The notes beneath the pieces are model-generated. The model was not told the DNA's origin. It ran no database searches and saw only the letters and a list, made by a program, of their open reading frames with translations. Source: Planctomycetaceae bacterium (GTDB lineage Bacteria > Planctomycetota > Planctomycetia > Planctomycetales > Planctomycetaceae). From it: DNA of 64,000 nucleotides. Below are positions 46,102 to 55,267 of the stretch, piece by piece (the first letter of the stretch is position 1; every line of letters starts with the position of its first letter). The stretch spans positions 1-64,000 of the forward strand of contig JANSXP010000042.1 in assembly GCA_024742875.1 (NCBI GenBank). Reading direction: 5' to 3'. A program made the translations under genes and the position numbers.

Positions 46102-48363
46102 TTAGTGGTTGAAAAGGAACTCAGACGAATTCAGCAGTCCCCACAGGACGCTGTCGTACAGCGTCTTTTGCGAGCGAGCGTCCGTTTCCGTCAGACCTTC
46201 CTCAATGATCTTCAGCTCGGCGGCGGTGGGGCGGCGCGTCAGCGTACGGATGTAAAGTGCTTCAATGATCGCCTGCGGATCGCCGGGATGCCGCTTCATC
46301 AGATCCTGAACGAGCACGGGGTTGCGGTTGAGGATCCGCTCAATGGTGCGGCCGTTGATCAGGTGCAGCGCCTGCGCCAGCTGAGCGTCATAGCTCGTTT
46401 CGCATGCACACACGCTTTCCCGACTGGACTGTCCGAAGGTGGAAAAAAAGTAGGCGTTGTTGTTGTCCGAAGATCCACCTTCAAACAGGTCGATGGCCCG
46501 CGTTCGGGAAGACCGGCGAATGTTGGGCCTGTTTTTCAGCACCTGGTTGATACAGTCGAACAGCACATCCGCACGCGGGCGTCGCAGGGACGCGTGGGAA
46601 AAGAAGCGCTCATCACGGCGGTTGGAGGCGTTGGTACGGGCCGACAGCTGATAGGTGGTGGAGTTGCAGATTTCCCGCGCCAAATCACGCAGCCGATAGC
46701 CATGGTCTTCGGCAAAGCGGCGCCCCAGTTCTTCCATGAGTGGTTCGTTGCAGGCCGGGTTGCTGATCCGCACATCATCGATGGGATGCACGATTCCGCG
46801 GCCAAAAAAATGTTCCCACACACGATTGGCCATGTGTCGCCGAAACAGCCTGTTGTCTTTTGATGTCAGCCAGGCAGCCATGAGTTGCCGTGGATCTTTG
46901 TCTCTCACATCGGGCGCCGCGCCTCCCAGGAATCGGTGCGGCACCGGACGGCCATCCAGTTTGTGGGCGGCCGGTCCGGCATTCACATTGACGGAGATCA
47001 GCATCTCTCGGGCCTCGCGGCCTCGCTTGCGCTGAATGCCGGTGAAGAACGACGTCCAGCCGTAGTAGTCGTCCATTGTCCAGCGGTCGAACGGATGGTT
47101 GTGACACTCGGCACACTGCGTGCGGATGCCCATGGTCAGCTGGGCGACATCCTGACCCAGCGCTGAGGGGACAATCTGACCATCGGGCACCATCGTGTAA
47201 AAGTTGCTTGGCGGCTGTCGCAGATTGGATCCGGTGCCCGTCAGCATCGCATAAAATATCTCATCCAGCGGGCGATCGACCAGAAACTGATCGAGCAGCC
47301 AGTGGTAGAACGCCCAGGCGGCTTTCATCGATTTGCCACTGCCGACGTTGGTGTCACCATCGATCCGCAGCCATTCGCCCCATCGGGCTGTCCACAGATG
47401 GGCGAAGTCGTCGCGCTGCAGCAGTTCGTCAATCAGCCGGGCGCGTTTGTCGGGCTGCGCAGATGTGACAAACTTCTCGTATTCGGCGGGCGAGGGCAGC
47501 AGACCAGTCAGGTCCAGCGTGACGCGACGTAAGAAGTCCTCGTCGCTGCACAGCGGTGACGGCTGGATGCGCAGCTTCTTCAGCCTGGCATACACCAGTT
47601 CATCAATGACGCTGGCCGCGGGAGGCGGCGTCCACACAAACTCGTCGGTGCCGGGCAGCACAAAGACTTCTGCACCCTGAGTAAAGCGGCTGAATCGGGC
47701 AAACACATGGGCGCCTCCGGCGCGCTGGGCGTGCACCTGCCCCCGTTCATCGATCTCTGCCACGCCTTCGTCGCTCGACAGAAACAGGCACCATGCTGTG
47801 ACGTCACGGTCGGAGCCGTCGGAATAAGTGGCAAGCACCCGCGTGGTCTGCTGCTGCTTTGGCGACGCAAATTCCAGCACGCCAGGTTCCATGCGGATGC
47901 CCGTTACCGTGGCGGTGTCGGCAGGGTCCCGCACAGCGCCCTGATCGATCCACTGAAGGATGATGCGGTACGATTCCGACTCGTCAGTGAACAGCTGGCC
48001 GCCCGTGTGATTCACTTCGCCAATCGCTTTTTGCAGCAGCAGGCTGCGATCCGGTGCCGCCCGATTGATGCGGCGACCCGGGTATTCTTCGAGCAGTCGG
48101 TAGTAATCCCCGTCCGGGTCGTAGCCAAACAGCGACAGCATAAATCCGTCTTTGCCGCGGGCCGCCCCGTGACAGTCGCCGGAATTACAGCCAGCTCGCA
48201 TAAAAACGGGCACCACGTCATTACGAAAGCTGATCCGATCTTCCTCAGCTGCCAGTCGGCAGTCGGCTGTCAGCAGGGCGACGAGGGCCAGCGCAGCGGC
48301 GGCCGCCCGACGCTCGCGGCAGACAAATCGGCTCATCACAGGCTGGTCGTGGTGCACGCTCAT
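46102..48363 (-). CDS. Secreted DUF1549/DUF1553 protein (PSCyt2-PSD1 type)
   Basis: 753 residues. Signal peptide (AAAAALALVALLTADCRLA), then ISFRNDVVPVFMRAGCNSGD with the unusual heme-like C-x4-C-H (C58, C63, H64), as in PSCyt-type proteins. An Ig-like Big_2 region (TTRVLATYSDGSDRDVT) follows, then DUF1549 (RVTLDLTGLLPSPAEYEKF and MLTGTGSN), AQLTMGIRTQCAECHNHPFD with a second CxxCH, and DUF1553 (NRLFRRHMANRVWEHFFGRG, LARPR-type STYQLSART). Its start overlaps the stop of the PPC gene as ATGA. Together with DUF1501 it forms the standard planctomycete secreted module, whose reaction is unknown. Confidence 0.92.
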   Translation of the reverse strand: MSVHHDQPVMSRFVCRERRAAAAALALVALLTADCRLAAEEDRISFRNDVVPVFMRAGCNSGDCHGAARGKDGFMLSLFGYDPDGDYYRLLEEYPGRRINRAAPDRSLLLQKAIGEVNHTGGQLFTDESESYRIILQWIDQGAVRDPADTATVTGIRMEPGVLEFASPKQQQTTRVLATYSDGSDRDVTAWCLFLSSDEGVAEIDERGQVHAQRAGGAHVFARFSRFTQGAEVFVLPGTDEFVWTPPPAASVIDELVYARLKKLRIQPSPLCSDEDFLRRVTLDLTGLLPSPAEYEKFVTSAQPDKRARLIDELLQRDDFAHLWTARWGEWLRIDGDTNVGSGKSMKAAWAFYHWLLDQFLVDRPLDEIFYAMLTGTGSNLRQPPSNFYTMVPDGQIVPSALGQDVAQLTMGIRTQCAECHNHPFDRWTMDDYYGWTSFFTGIQRKRGREAREMLISVNVNAGPAAHKLDGRPVPHRFLGGAAPDVRDKDPRQLMAAWLTSKDNRLFRRHMANRVWEHFFGRGIVHPIDDVRISNPACNEPLMEELGRRFAEDHGYRLRDLAREICNSTTYQLSARTNASNRRDERFFSHASLRRPRADVLFDCINQVLKNRPNIRRSSRTRAIDLFEGGSSDNNNAYFFSTFGQSSRESVCACETSYDAQLAQALHLINGRTIERILNRNPVLVQDLMKRHPGDPQAIIEALYIRTLTRRPTAAELKIIEEGLTETDARSQKTLYDSVLWGLLNSSEFLFNH

Positions 48364-50888
48364 CGGCGGTTTCGTTCCTGGTCAATTCGCAGGATGCCGC
48401 TGCCGGACTCCTGCACAATCTTCTGTCCCTGTGCAGAAATCGTAATCTGACAGCCAATCTGCTGATACTGGCCTGTGAGGGCGTCGCTCGTGGCACGGAT
48501 TTCAAATGTCACCTGATTGTCTCCGGGACGAATGGTGGCCGGACGCACCAGTTCCACGCCCGTGGGCAGTCGCACCAGTGTGGCGGTGGCGTTGCCGGGC
48601 AGTTCCCGAATCACTTTGACAGTGGCCGTGATCTGTCCGGACTGCCGCCGTTCAATCGCCGCGCGATCAAACGCCAGTTCCAGATAGGGGGCGGAGATCT
48701 CCAGAGGAATGGGGGGCGAGGCGACAAAGTGGTAGCCGGTCCCCCAACTGCGGTAGCCGCCACTGTCTTCCTGGGCGGTCAGCGACAGGACGTAACGCCC
48801 CGGTTTCACTCTGCTGTTGGCTTTCAGGCGGAACACGCCCCGGGATTCTCCCGGTGGAATCACGACGGGACCGGGAGTGGCAACGTCCGGCGGTGTCCAG
48901 GCGGCGTACACGCGAATCGCTTTGTCAAAGCCTTCGCGCCGTTTGACAAAGACTTCCAGGTCCAGCAGCGCATTGGCGGCCAGCGGGATACTGGGCGTCT
49001 GCACAGACACCTGAAACGGGGCTTCTTCCACCACCGCCAGCGCGCACCGCCGGGACCGGTTGTAGACAACGTTGTAACCTCCCCGGCGGGTGGTGGACGG
49101 TACGTTGTGGACAAAGCTGCCCGTGAACGACGCGGCGGGATCGGTGGGACGCAGTTTCAATTCCACCAGGCCTGCCCAGGGTTCGGCGTTCGCAGACGCG
49201 GTGAGCGTGGCCTGAGTCAGCGTTTGACCGGGAGCCAGCGGCGGACAGGAAAACGTCACGCCATCAGGCAGTCCGGTGGCATAGATTTCTATTCCGCCGC
49301 GATACCGATTACCAACGCCCGGCAGGATGCCCAGAATGTGCTCGGTGGTGTTGCCGCGATGAATGACCAGCCGATCTCGCTTGTGCGCACTCTCGCGATA
49401 GTCCGTCGGGAAGTACACAAAAGCCTGGTCGGTGTGTGGCTGGATCTCCACCCGATACACAAAGTCGGCTCCAAACAGCCGCTGGGCATCGGCAATTCCA
49501 ATCAGATAGTCGCCGTCTGTGTCCGGTTCAAAGATCGCCACCGGATCCATGCGATCCCTGATGAATCCCACCTTGTCATTGCCGTGCCAGTCGTGATCGA
49601 CCCATCGTGAATCGTCGGCCTCAATCTGAACACGGCTGCTGGTGCCTTCTGCCGGTCGAATCCACAGCCGCGCGTCCAGCGATGAGCCCAGCGTGGCTGC
49701 GTAGGTGCGGACGCGGTAGCGGGTGCCCTGTTTTGCGGAAAAGCGAAACCAGTCCGTTTTGCCCTCATGCTCAATACGACCATTGAAGGCAATCGGCAGT
49801 TCGCCGTCGTACACCTGTGCCTGTTCCGGCTGGAAATGATCGCCACCGTCTTCGAGCACGTTGGCAAAGGAAGCCACCTGGAGCCGGTTGGCGATCACAG
49901 CGCCTGTCGGGCGGTAATCCATCATGGACTGTTCAAACACACCGGGTGTGGCCGGCAGTGGCTGCTGTGCGCTGGTGTGGGTGCCGTCTGCCTCAATCAG
50001 CTGCAAAGGCACCGTCGTGCCTGCCTGTCCTCCCAGCGGATAAGTTATCATCGGGCGACGGGCGGCGCTGAAGTGGGCCGCATAAGGACGCAGTTTCCCT
50101 TCGTAGTCCATGTTCTGATGAATGTTGACATAATATGTGCCCGTGCGGGGGGCCGTCAGACTCACGATCGGATCCATATCCCGCAGCGATGTGTCATCAC
50201 AGTACGCCAGTTTCTTCTGATCGGGGTCATAGACGGTAATCGCACAATCGGTCAGTCCCCCATGAAAATGAAACCCCAGACAGGCCGACCAGACTTCCAC
50301 TGTAAGACGCTCTCCCTGCTGCAGTTCCACGGCGTAGAAATCGTGGTCCATCGTCGCGTAAGCCGGGTGGTAACCGATGACGGTGACATCCCGTTTGACG
50401 GGCTGAGCCAGATCCGGCCTGCCGTTGCCGCCGTTTGCCGTGCGATCGTGGGCCCAGTGATGTTCTTTGATGCAGGGAAACGGTGTCACCCAGAACGACA
50501 GCATTTCCGAAAGCGCCTCGTGGGTCCGCAGGCGGAAAAAGTGCTCGCCCACACGGCAGTCATCGGCGATCTTCAGCGTCAGTTCCACGGCCGTGCCCGC
50601 CGGAGTGGGACGCAGGTCCCCATGGATGTCGTGGGGAATCTGCGCTACGGGACGATGGGCAATCACTTCAATGCCGGCATCGTAAAACAGAAACTCTTCA
50701 ATCTGCTGCAGCCGGGCTCCCAGCAGCAGAGCTTTGTGTGTTGCGCCCCGCTGACCAACGGGCGGATCAATACGGCCGGCGGTGGGGCAGGAATAGGGGA
50801 AAATGCAGAAAGGCGGCTTTTCGTCAGCCACCGCTGAGACGCTGATCAGTGCCGCAAAAAAGACAAGGCACACAGGGCGACCGCTCAT
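48360..50888 (-). CDS. Secreted protein with PPC-type beta-sandwich domains
   Basis: 842 residues. Signal peptide MSGRPVCLVFFAALISVSAVA. The body is beta-rich and includes two blocks like bacterial pre-peptidase C-terminal (PPC) domains: HDFYAVELQQGERLTVEVWS with TGTYYVNIHQNMDYEGKLRP, and KTDWFRFSAKQGTRYRVRTY with TDGDYLIGIADAQRLFG. No protease domain accompanies them. Several Ig-like blocks follow (about 560-830). Such proteins are regular partners of DUF1501 and DUF1549/1553 genes in Planctomycetota. It overlaps both neighbours by 4 bp (ATGA at 50885-50888 and 48360-48363), strong evidence for coupled translation. Confidence 0.85.
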   Translation of the reverse strand: MSGRPVCLVFFAALISVSAVADEKPPFCIFPYSCPTAGRIDPPVGQRGATHKALLLGARLQQIEEFLFYDAGIEVIAHRPVAQIPHDIHGDLRPTPAGTAVELTLKIADDCRVGEHFFRLRTHEALSEMLSFWVTPFPCIKEHHWAHDRTANGGNGRPDLAQPVKRDVTVIGYHPAYATMDHDFYAVELQQGERLTVEVWSACLGFHFHGGLTDCAITVYDPDQKKLAYCDDTSLRDMDPIVSLTAPRTGTYYVNIHQNMDYEGKLRPYAAHFSAARRPMITYPLGGQAGTTVPLQLIEADGTHTSAQQPLPATPGVFEQSMMDYRPTGAVIANRLQVASFANVLEDGGDHFQPEQAQVYDGELPIAFNGRIEHEGKTDWFRFSAKQGTRYRVRTYAATLGSSLDARLWIRPAEGTSSRVQIEADDSRWVDHDWHGNDKVGFIRDRMDPVAIFEPDTDGDYLIGIADAQRLFGADFVYRVEIQPHTDQAFVYFPTDYRESAHKRDRLVIHRGNTTEHILGILPGVGNRYRGGIEIYATGLPDGVTFSCPPLAPGQTLTQATLTASANAEPWAGLVELKLRPTDPAASFTGSFVHNVPSTTRRGGYNVVYNRSRRCALAVVEEAPFQVSVQTPSIPLAANALLDLEVFVKRREGFDKAIRVYAAWTPPDVATPGPVVIPPGESRGVFRLKANSRVKPGRYVLSLTAQEDSGGYRSWGTGYHFVASPPIPLEISAPYLELAFDRAAIERRQSGQITATVKVIRELPGNATATLVRLPTGVELVRPATIRPGDNQVTFEIRATSDALTGQYQQIGCQITISAQGQKIVQESGSGILRIDQERNRR

Positions 50889-52216
50889 GCCAGCAGGCCC
50901 TCCACCACGTTTCCGCCGTCGATAATTTCAATCGGCCGCGCGCCTGCTGCCATCAGTTCCTTGTCGGAATTGATGCCAATCAGTTTGTACAGCGTGGTCT
51001 GCAGGTCGCTCAGCGGAACGGCGTCACGCGCTACATCGGAACTGGTGGCATCGCTGTCGCCGTAGAAGACGCCCGGTTTCAGTCCGCCGCCCGCCATGGC
51101 CAGCGAGAACACGCGCGACCAGTGATCACGACCCGCCACCTTGTTGATTTTGGGCGTGCGCCCCATTTCCGAAACCACCCAGACCAGCGTGTTCTGCAGC
51201 AGGCCACGATCTTCCAGATCGGCAATCAAGGCGGCAAACGCCTGATCGAAAGCCGGCATGTTCAGTTCAAAGTTCTTTTTGATCTCCTGATGGTGGTCCC
51301 ATTCGCCATAGCTGAGCGACACAAAGCGAACGCCGGCCTCCACCAGTCGCCGCGCCAGCAGCATCCGCAGGCCGGCCTGGGAACCGGCCTGCTGAAACTG
51401 ACCGCGGCCATAGGCGGTTTTCGTCTGTTCCGATTCCTGTGACAGATCGAAGGCATCCCGCACCTTTGCGGAACGGATCATGTCGTACGCTTTTTGGTAA
51501 TAGGCATCCATGGTGTCCAGCGGCGCCGCCGCCGTTTCCCGCTGCCGGAATTTGCTGTTGATGGCTTCGCGGATCCGCTGGCGGTGCGCGAATGTCTTCA
51601 GGTCCAGCCCTTCCGGTAGCGTGAGATCACGAATCTGAAACCCGTCCTGTGCCGGATCACCGCCGGTGGTGAACGGGCCGTACTGCGCGCTCAGATAACC
51701 AGTTTCGTCTTTGGCCTGTCCAATGGCGATGTAGCCGGGCAGTGCTGAACGAGGGCCGAACTCATGGTTGACCACCGCTCCCATGGTGGGATGTTTGAGT
51801 GCAGGGGTGACCTGATAGCCCCGCAAAATGTGATAGGTGGCCTGGCCGTGATCGGGCACTTTGCCAATCACTGAACGCACGACCGTCAGGCGATCTGCAA
51901 TCTTTGCTGTTTGCGGCAGCAGTTCCCCCAGCACGACGCCCGGGATCGGGGTCTGGCAGACTCCCAGAGGTCCGCGATATTCCAGCGGAGATTCCGGTTT
52001 CGGGTTCCACGCCTCCTGTGCTGACACCCCTCCGCCGAGGCGAATCTGAATGACGCTCTTCGCGGGACCTTCCACAGAATCGTACCGTTTCTGGTCGGCC
52101 TCCACACGAAGCATTTTTCCCAGCGACAGACCACACGCCAGTGAGCCAATCTGCAGTGCACCGCGACGTGTCAGCCGTTTGGTACGTCGATGATCAGCAC
52201 AGCCGGAAATTCTCAT
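50885..52216 (-). CDS. Secreted DUF1501 protein
   Basis: 443 residues from ATG 52216, with gagggg 7 bases upstream; an open frame to 52366 is discarded because the twin-arginine leader (TRRGALQIGSLACGLSLGKM) then starts the protein properly. DUF1501 signs are VIQIRLGGGVSAQEAWNPKP, VVRSVIGKVPDHGQATYHIL, HPTMGAVVNHEFG, FVSLSYGEWDHHQ and VWVVSEMGRTPKINKVAGRD HWSR. The family has an alkaline-phosphatase-like fold and is Tat-exported. It heads the four-gene unit running to 44576. A broken DUF1501 gene also exists at 36.1-36.4 kb. Confidence 0.92.
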   Translation of the reverse strand: MRISGCADHRRTKRLTRRGALQIGSLACGLSLGKMLRVEADQKRYDSVEGPAKSVIQIRLGGGVSAQEAWNPKPESPLEYRGPLGVCQTPIPGVVLGELLPQTAKIADRLTVVRSVIGKVPDHGQATYHILRGYQVTPALKHPTMGAVVNHEFGPRSALPGYIAIGQAKDETGYLSAQYGPFTTGGDPAQDGFQIRDLTLPEGLDLKTFAHRQRIREAINSKFRQRETAAAPLDTMDAYYQKAYDMIRSAKVRDAFDLSQESEQTKTAYGRGQFQQAGSQAGLRMLLARRLVEAGVRFVSLSYGEWDHHQEIKKNFELNMPAFDQAFAALIADLEDRGLLQNTLVWVVSEMGRTPKINKVAGRDHWSRVFSLAMAGGGLKPGVFYGDSDATSSDVARDAVPLSDLQTTLYKLIGINSDKELMAAGARPIEIIDGGNVVEGLLA

Positions 52217-52614
52217 CAGGCACCCCTCTGTTGTGACTCGCAATTCGCAGATCCCCCAGTCTATCGCAGCCGTTCGCAACAGCCAAATACTCTCGCCCGG
52301 GGGGGCGCTGGCCGTCCGGAATGTCACAAGATGGTTGCCGTGCCATTCGCATTCGACGGCCACCATTCACCGGACTGCGAACGATCCGTTGGACGGTATC
52401 AAAGCGAACGACTTCGATGTGTTCACCGAGTTTGGAGAAAACGAGACAGACCGTGTTACGACGTTCCATCGCAGGCTCCAGGTTTATGGCACGCAACAAG
52501 TTAGGGTCGCGTTGGGTCGAGGTCGCCGCACTGCATGTCGCCGCATGTGGTGGGAATGGTGGCCATATGTACTGTGGAGACATGAAGAAATATGTGTAAG
52601 GCAACACGGATGAG
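52217..52614. other. Intergenic region before the DUF1501 operon
   Basis: 398 bp between the DUF1501 start and the coiled-coil remnant. It should hold the operon promoter (leftward). I see no gene or clear motif. Confidence 0.5.
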
Positions 52615-52908
52615 CTGGAATGAGGCCACTTCAACTTTCAAAGACTCGTTCGCCTGACGCAGTATTTCATTCGCTGACTCCTTTTCCGCCAGGCTCTCAG
52701 CTACACTCCGATTCTCCCGATTCAGCTTATGGATTGTGGCGTTCAGCTGCTTCGTTTCTGTGAGCGAGGCATCAAGCATTCGCTGTGTTTGTCTGGCTGA
52801 CGCTTGAGTTGTTTCCAGCAGTTCATCAACACGGCTGTTTTCCGCACCCTGCTGCTGTATCTGAGTGCCCTGTTCGGCCAACGTTTCGCGTTGATCCTCG
52901 ATAAAGAG
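52615..52908 (-). pseudogene. Coiled-coil gene fragment in inverted orientation
   Basis: The minus frame from about 52908 to 52615 encodes a good coiled coil: FIEDQRETLAEQGTQIQQQG, then RVDELLETTQASARQTQRML and KLNRENRSVAESLAEKESAN, NEILRQANESLKVEVASFQ. After Q at 52615 the sequence turns into non-coiled residues. There is no ATG at its beginning (a TTG at 52881 at best). It abuts, head to head, the plus-strand coiled coil that begins near 52911. This suggests that both pieces come from one gene and that this segment was flipped. Confidence 0.55.
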
Positions 52909-53348
52909 TCTGGCAGGGGCAGTACGAGTCGAGACTGACAGAGTATCGATCTGACGTTAAGGGGGCGGTTGAAAAATCTACCGACGATATTCGAACGGCG
53001 GTAGCCACTGCACAAAGGGCGGTGGACGGCACTGTGAAACGAACAGTGGCAGAGGTTGAATGCCGGATCAATAATAATCTGCAGGATCCTCGAGCATTCA
53101 TCAGCGTTGTGCAGCCCGATCTGCAGGCGCTGAAATCTGCTTTGGCCATACAGAACCAGCAGTGTGATCAGCTCGCACGGGATGCGTCCACACAGCGGCA
53201 GGCCATTATTCGCCAGCTCGATGACTGTGGACGCGAATCCACAAAATCGCATGAGTCCGTAATCCTGCTGGTGAAGGACGGCAACAAGCGGCTGGAAGAC
53301 GCTATTGAGCGGCGACGGCACGAATTTGAACTGTGGAAACTGGTCTAG
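52905..53348 (+). pseudogene. 5' part of coiled-coil gene, ended by an in-frame TAG
   Basis: The plus frame is open from 52905 with coding-like residues QGQYESRLTEYRSDVKGAVE, KSTDDIRTAVATAQRAVDGT and NNLQDPRAFISVVQPDLQAL up to EDAIERRRHEFELWKLV, then TAG at 53346-53348. The same frame goes on without a break in style as ENQNSRLQEEFDRIRQQIRQ into the next gene, so the TAG splits one coiled-coil frame. No ATG or ribosome site is present at the 5' end; the only candidates are GTG codons (53022). Probably the dead front half of the 53445-54920 gene. Confidence 0.6.
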
Positions 53349-53444
53349 GAGAACCAGAACTCTCGGCTTCAGGAAGAGTTCGACCGCATCCGACAGCAGA
53401 TTCGCCAAAGCCGCGATGAGATCGATCAGTTCATCAAAAAGTCA

Positions 53445-54920
53445 ATGGCCGAATGTGGTCTGGCGTGCAAAGAGATTACCCGCAAATTGCAGCCTTTGCA
53501 GGCAGCCATGAACACGATTGATCGACGTCTGAATGACCTGGAAAGTGTGATGTGTGACATCACTGGCAACATTCAGAACGCGGAGGGCGTGAGTGCCAAA
53601 GGCTTCTCCAGTGTGATCCATCAGTTTGAGCGGTTTCAGGATGCTCGTCGCGTCGACACAGAGCGAGCACGCGACGACCTCTCCCAACTGCGCGACCTGA
53701 TCAGCCAGGTGTGTCAAACGCCAGCGGGAGACGAGAGTATTGCCGAGGAGTTACGGTCTCAGCTGCGTGATGCCCAGCGGCTGATGGACAATCTCACGCT
53801 AAGGCTGCATCAGGCCGAAAAAGAGGCCAGCGTGGCCAACGAAAAAGTGGTGGGCGCACTGCGAGAAATGAAGCTGGCCTCCGGCGGCCCGGATACAATC
53901 ATTGGGCCTACGGTGACGCCTACGACCGCGTCGCCGGTTGGTGGAGGGCCGTCTGCCCCTGCTGCTGCGGCCGGGCCTGCTGGCGGAGGCGCTGGTCCTG
54001 GTGGAGCAGCGGCCGGCCCAGGCGGCAGTCCGTCAACGGCAGGCAGTCCAGTCGCTGGGGGCAGTCCGGTGGCCGGCGGTAGCCCCGCCAGCGGCGGAAG
54101 TCCGGCCTCTGGCGGGAGTCCTTCGACGGGGGGCAGTCCGGCAGTTGGAGGCAGTCCCTCGCCCGGTGGCAGTCCATCGACGACCGGCAGTCCGGCAGTT
54201 GGAGGCAGTCCCTCGCCCGGTGGCAGTCCATCGACGACCGGCAGTCCGGCAGTTGGGGGTAGCCCCTCGCCCGGTGGCAGTCCGTCGACGACCGGCAGTC
54301 CGGCAGTTGGCGGCAGTCCTTCGACGGGAGGCAGCCCAGCAGTCGGCGGCAGTGCTGCCGTTGCTGGAAGTTCAGTCGAGGGACGAAGTGCGTTTGCTGG
54401 CATCAATGGAGTCGTCGGACAGACAACTGCTACTGAATCAGACGAGTCAGCAGTTGACGAGTCAGCAGTTGATGAGTCAGAAGTTGATGAGTCAGAAGTT
54501 GATGAGTCAGAAGTTGATGAGTCAGAAGTTGACGAGTCAGAAGTTGACGAGTCAGAAGTTGACGAGTCAGAAGTTGACGAGTCAGCAGTTGATGAGTCAG
54601 AAGTTGATGAGTCAGAAGTTGACGAGTCAGAAGTTGACGAATCGGCCGCTGACCAGACGTCCACGGTTGATAAACTGACCATCATCAAAGGACTGGGCGA
54701 AGCGGCTATGGCGAAGCTCGCAGCCGAGGGCATTTCGACGTTCGCTGAACTGGCCACCGCGCAGTCCGATCGGATCCGCGAGATCGTGGGTAATCGTTTC
54801 CAGTTTGTCGATTCCTGGCCAGATCAGGCGAAATTCGCCTTCGATCAGGAATGGGACAAACTGGAGCAGTTGAAAGAGAGCCTGGAGTCCAGCGCCACTG
54901 ACGAGGACGCCTGGCATTAA
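53445..54920 (+). CDS. Coiled-coil, tandem-repeat, helix-hairpin-helix protein
   Basis: 491 residues from ATG 53445, in frame with the coiled coil before the TAG at 53346. Residues 1-145 are coiled coil (LQPLQAAMNTIDRRLNDLES, then RSQLRDAQRLMDNLTLRLHQ). About 150-310 is low-complexity Gly/Ser/Pro (GGSP units). About 333-402 is 14 repeats of D-E-S-E/A-V, extremely acidic. The last about 75 residues are a helix-hairpin-helix domain of the DUF4332/HHH_5 type (KLTIIKGLGEAAMAKLAAEG, ISTFAELATAQSDRIREIVG) that in relatives binds DNA or protein. There is no signal peptide or membrane helix in the intact part. Whether it is still expressed is uncertain, as no ribosome site precedes this ATG. Confidence 0.65.
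   Translation: MAECGLACKEITRKLQPLQAAMNTIDRRLNDLESVMCDITGNIQNAEGVSAKGFSSVIHQFERFQDARRVDTERARDDLSQLRDLISQVCQTPAGDESIAEELRSQLRDAQRLMDNLTLRLHQAEKEASVANEKVVGALREMKLASGGPDTIIGPTVTPTTASPVGGGPSAPAAAAGPAGGGAGPGGAAAGPGGSPSTAGSPVAGGSPVAGGSPASGGSPASGGSPSTGGSPAVGGSPSPGGSPSTTGSPAVGGSPSPGGSPSTTGSPAVGGSPSPGGSPSTTGSPAVGGSPSTGGSPAVGGSAAVAGSSVEGRSAFAGINGVVGQTTATESDESAVDESAVDESEVDESEVDESEVDESEVDESEVDESEVDESEVDESAVDESEVDESEVDESEVDESAADQTSTVDKLTIIKGLGEAAMAKLAAEGISTFAELATAQSDRIREIVGNRFQFVDSWPDQAKFAFDQEWDKLEQLKESLESSATDEDAWH
54021..54361 (+). repeat. GGSP-coding tandem repeats with a 54-bp higher-order unit
   Basis: Units of 12-18 bp encode G-G-S-P-x-x. Within about 54132-54310 an 18-residue, 54-bp unit (GGSPSPGGSPSTTGSPAV) is present three times almost unchanged, which points to recent unequal exchange. 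Confidence 0.9.
54441..54650 (+). repeat. Fourteen 15-bp tandem repeats coding D-E-S-E/A-V
   Basis: gacgagtcagaagtt-type units run without interruption from 54441 to 54650, exactly 14 x 15 bp. Variants differ at GAC/GAT and GAA/GCA. The array keeps frame, so length changes would not break the protein. Confidence 0.95.
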
Positions 54921-55267
54921 GGTCAGGATACGCGGGTGCTCCTGCTCGTAGCTGCCGCGTCGTAAGTCGCATCTTCAGCGGGGCGGATGAGATGAGCCTT
55001 TTCGTATGCGGTTGAACGCCCCGGATTCCTGTCATGGGAAGCTGGGGGCTTGTCCGCTCACTGTGTATTTGTCTGTGTTGCCGCTGCGTCAGTCGTCTGA
55101 CTGTCGCGGCTTTCCTCACAGAACGGCGTGAATCGCACTGGTTTGCGATTGCGTCAGCGACGTGATCTTGTGCCGTTTCTCCCACTGCGCAACATGGCCA
55201 ACCGATCAACGGACGTTTGATCATCATGCGTCTGATCAGCGGGTGTCTGTGACAGGCAAACAGCTGG
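54921..55267. other. Convergent intergenic region, no gene seen
   Basis: 347 bp between the repeat protein (rightward) and the ThuA-like gene (leftward). No clear terminator, RNA or gene was recognised. Confidence 0.5.

Noticed and set aside
53810-54757. A 315-residue minus-strand frame and a 246-residue plus-strand frame over the repeat gene
   Set aside because: Both are shadows of the tandem repeats: they read as monotonous Ser/Thr/Asp or Leu/Pro/Arg strings and have no unique domain, while the third frame ends in a recognisable helix-hairpin-helix domain.
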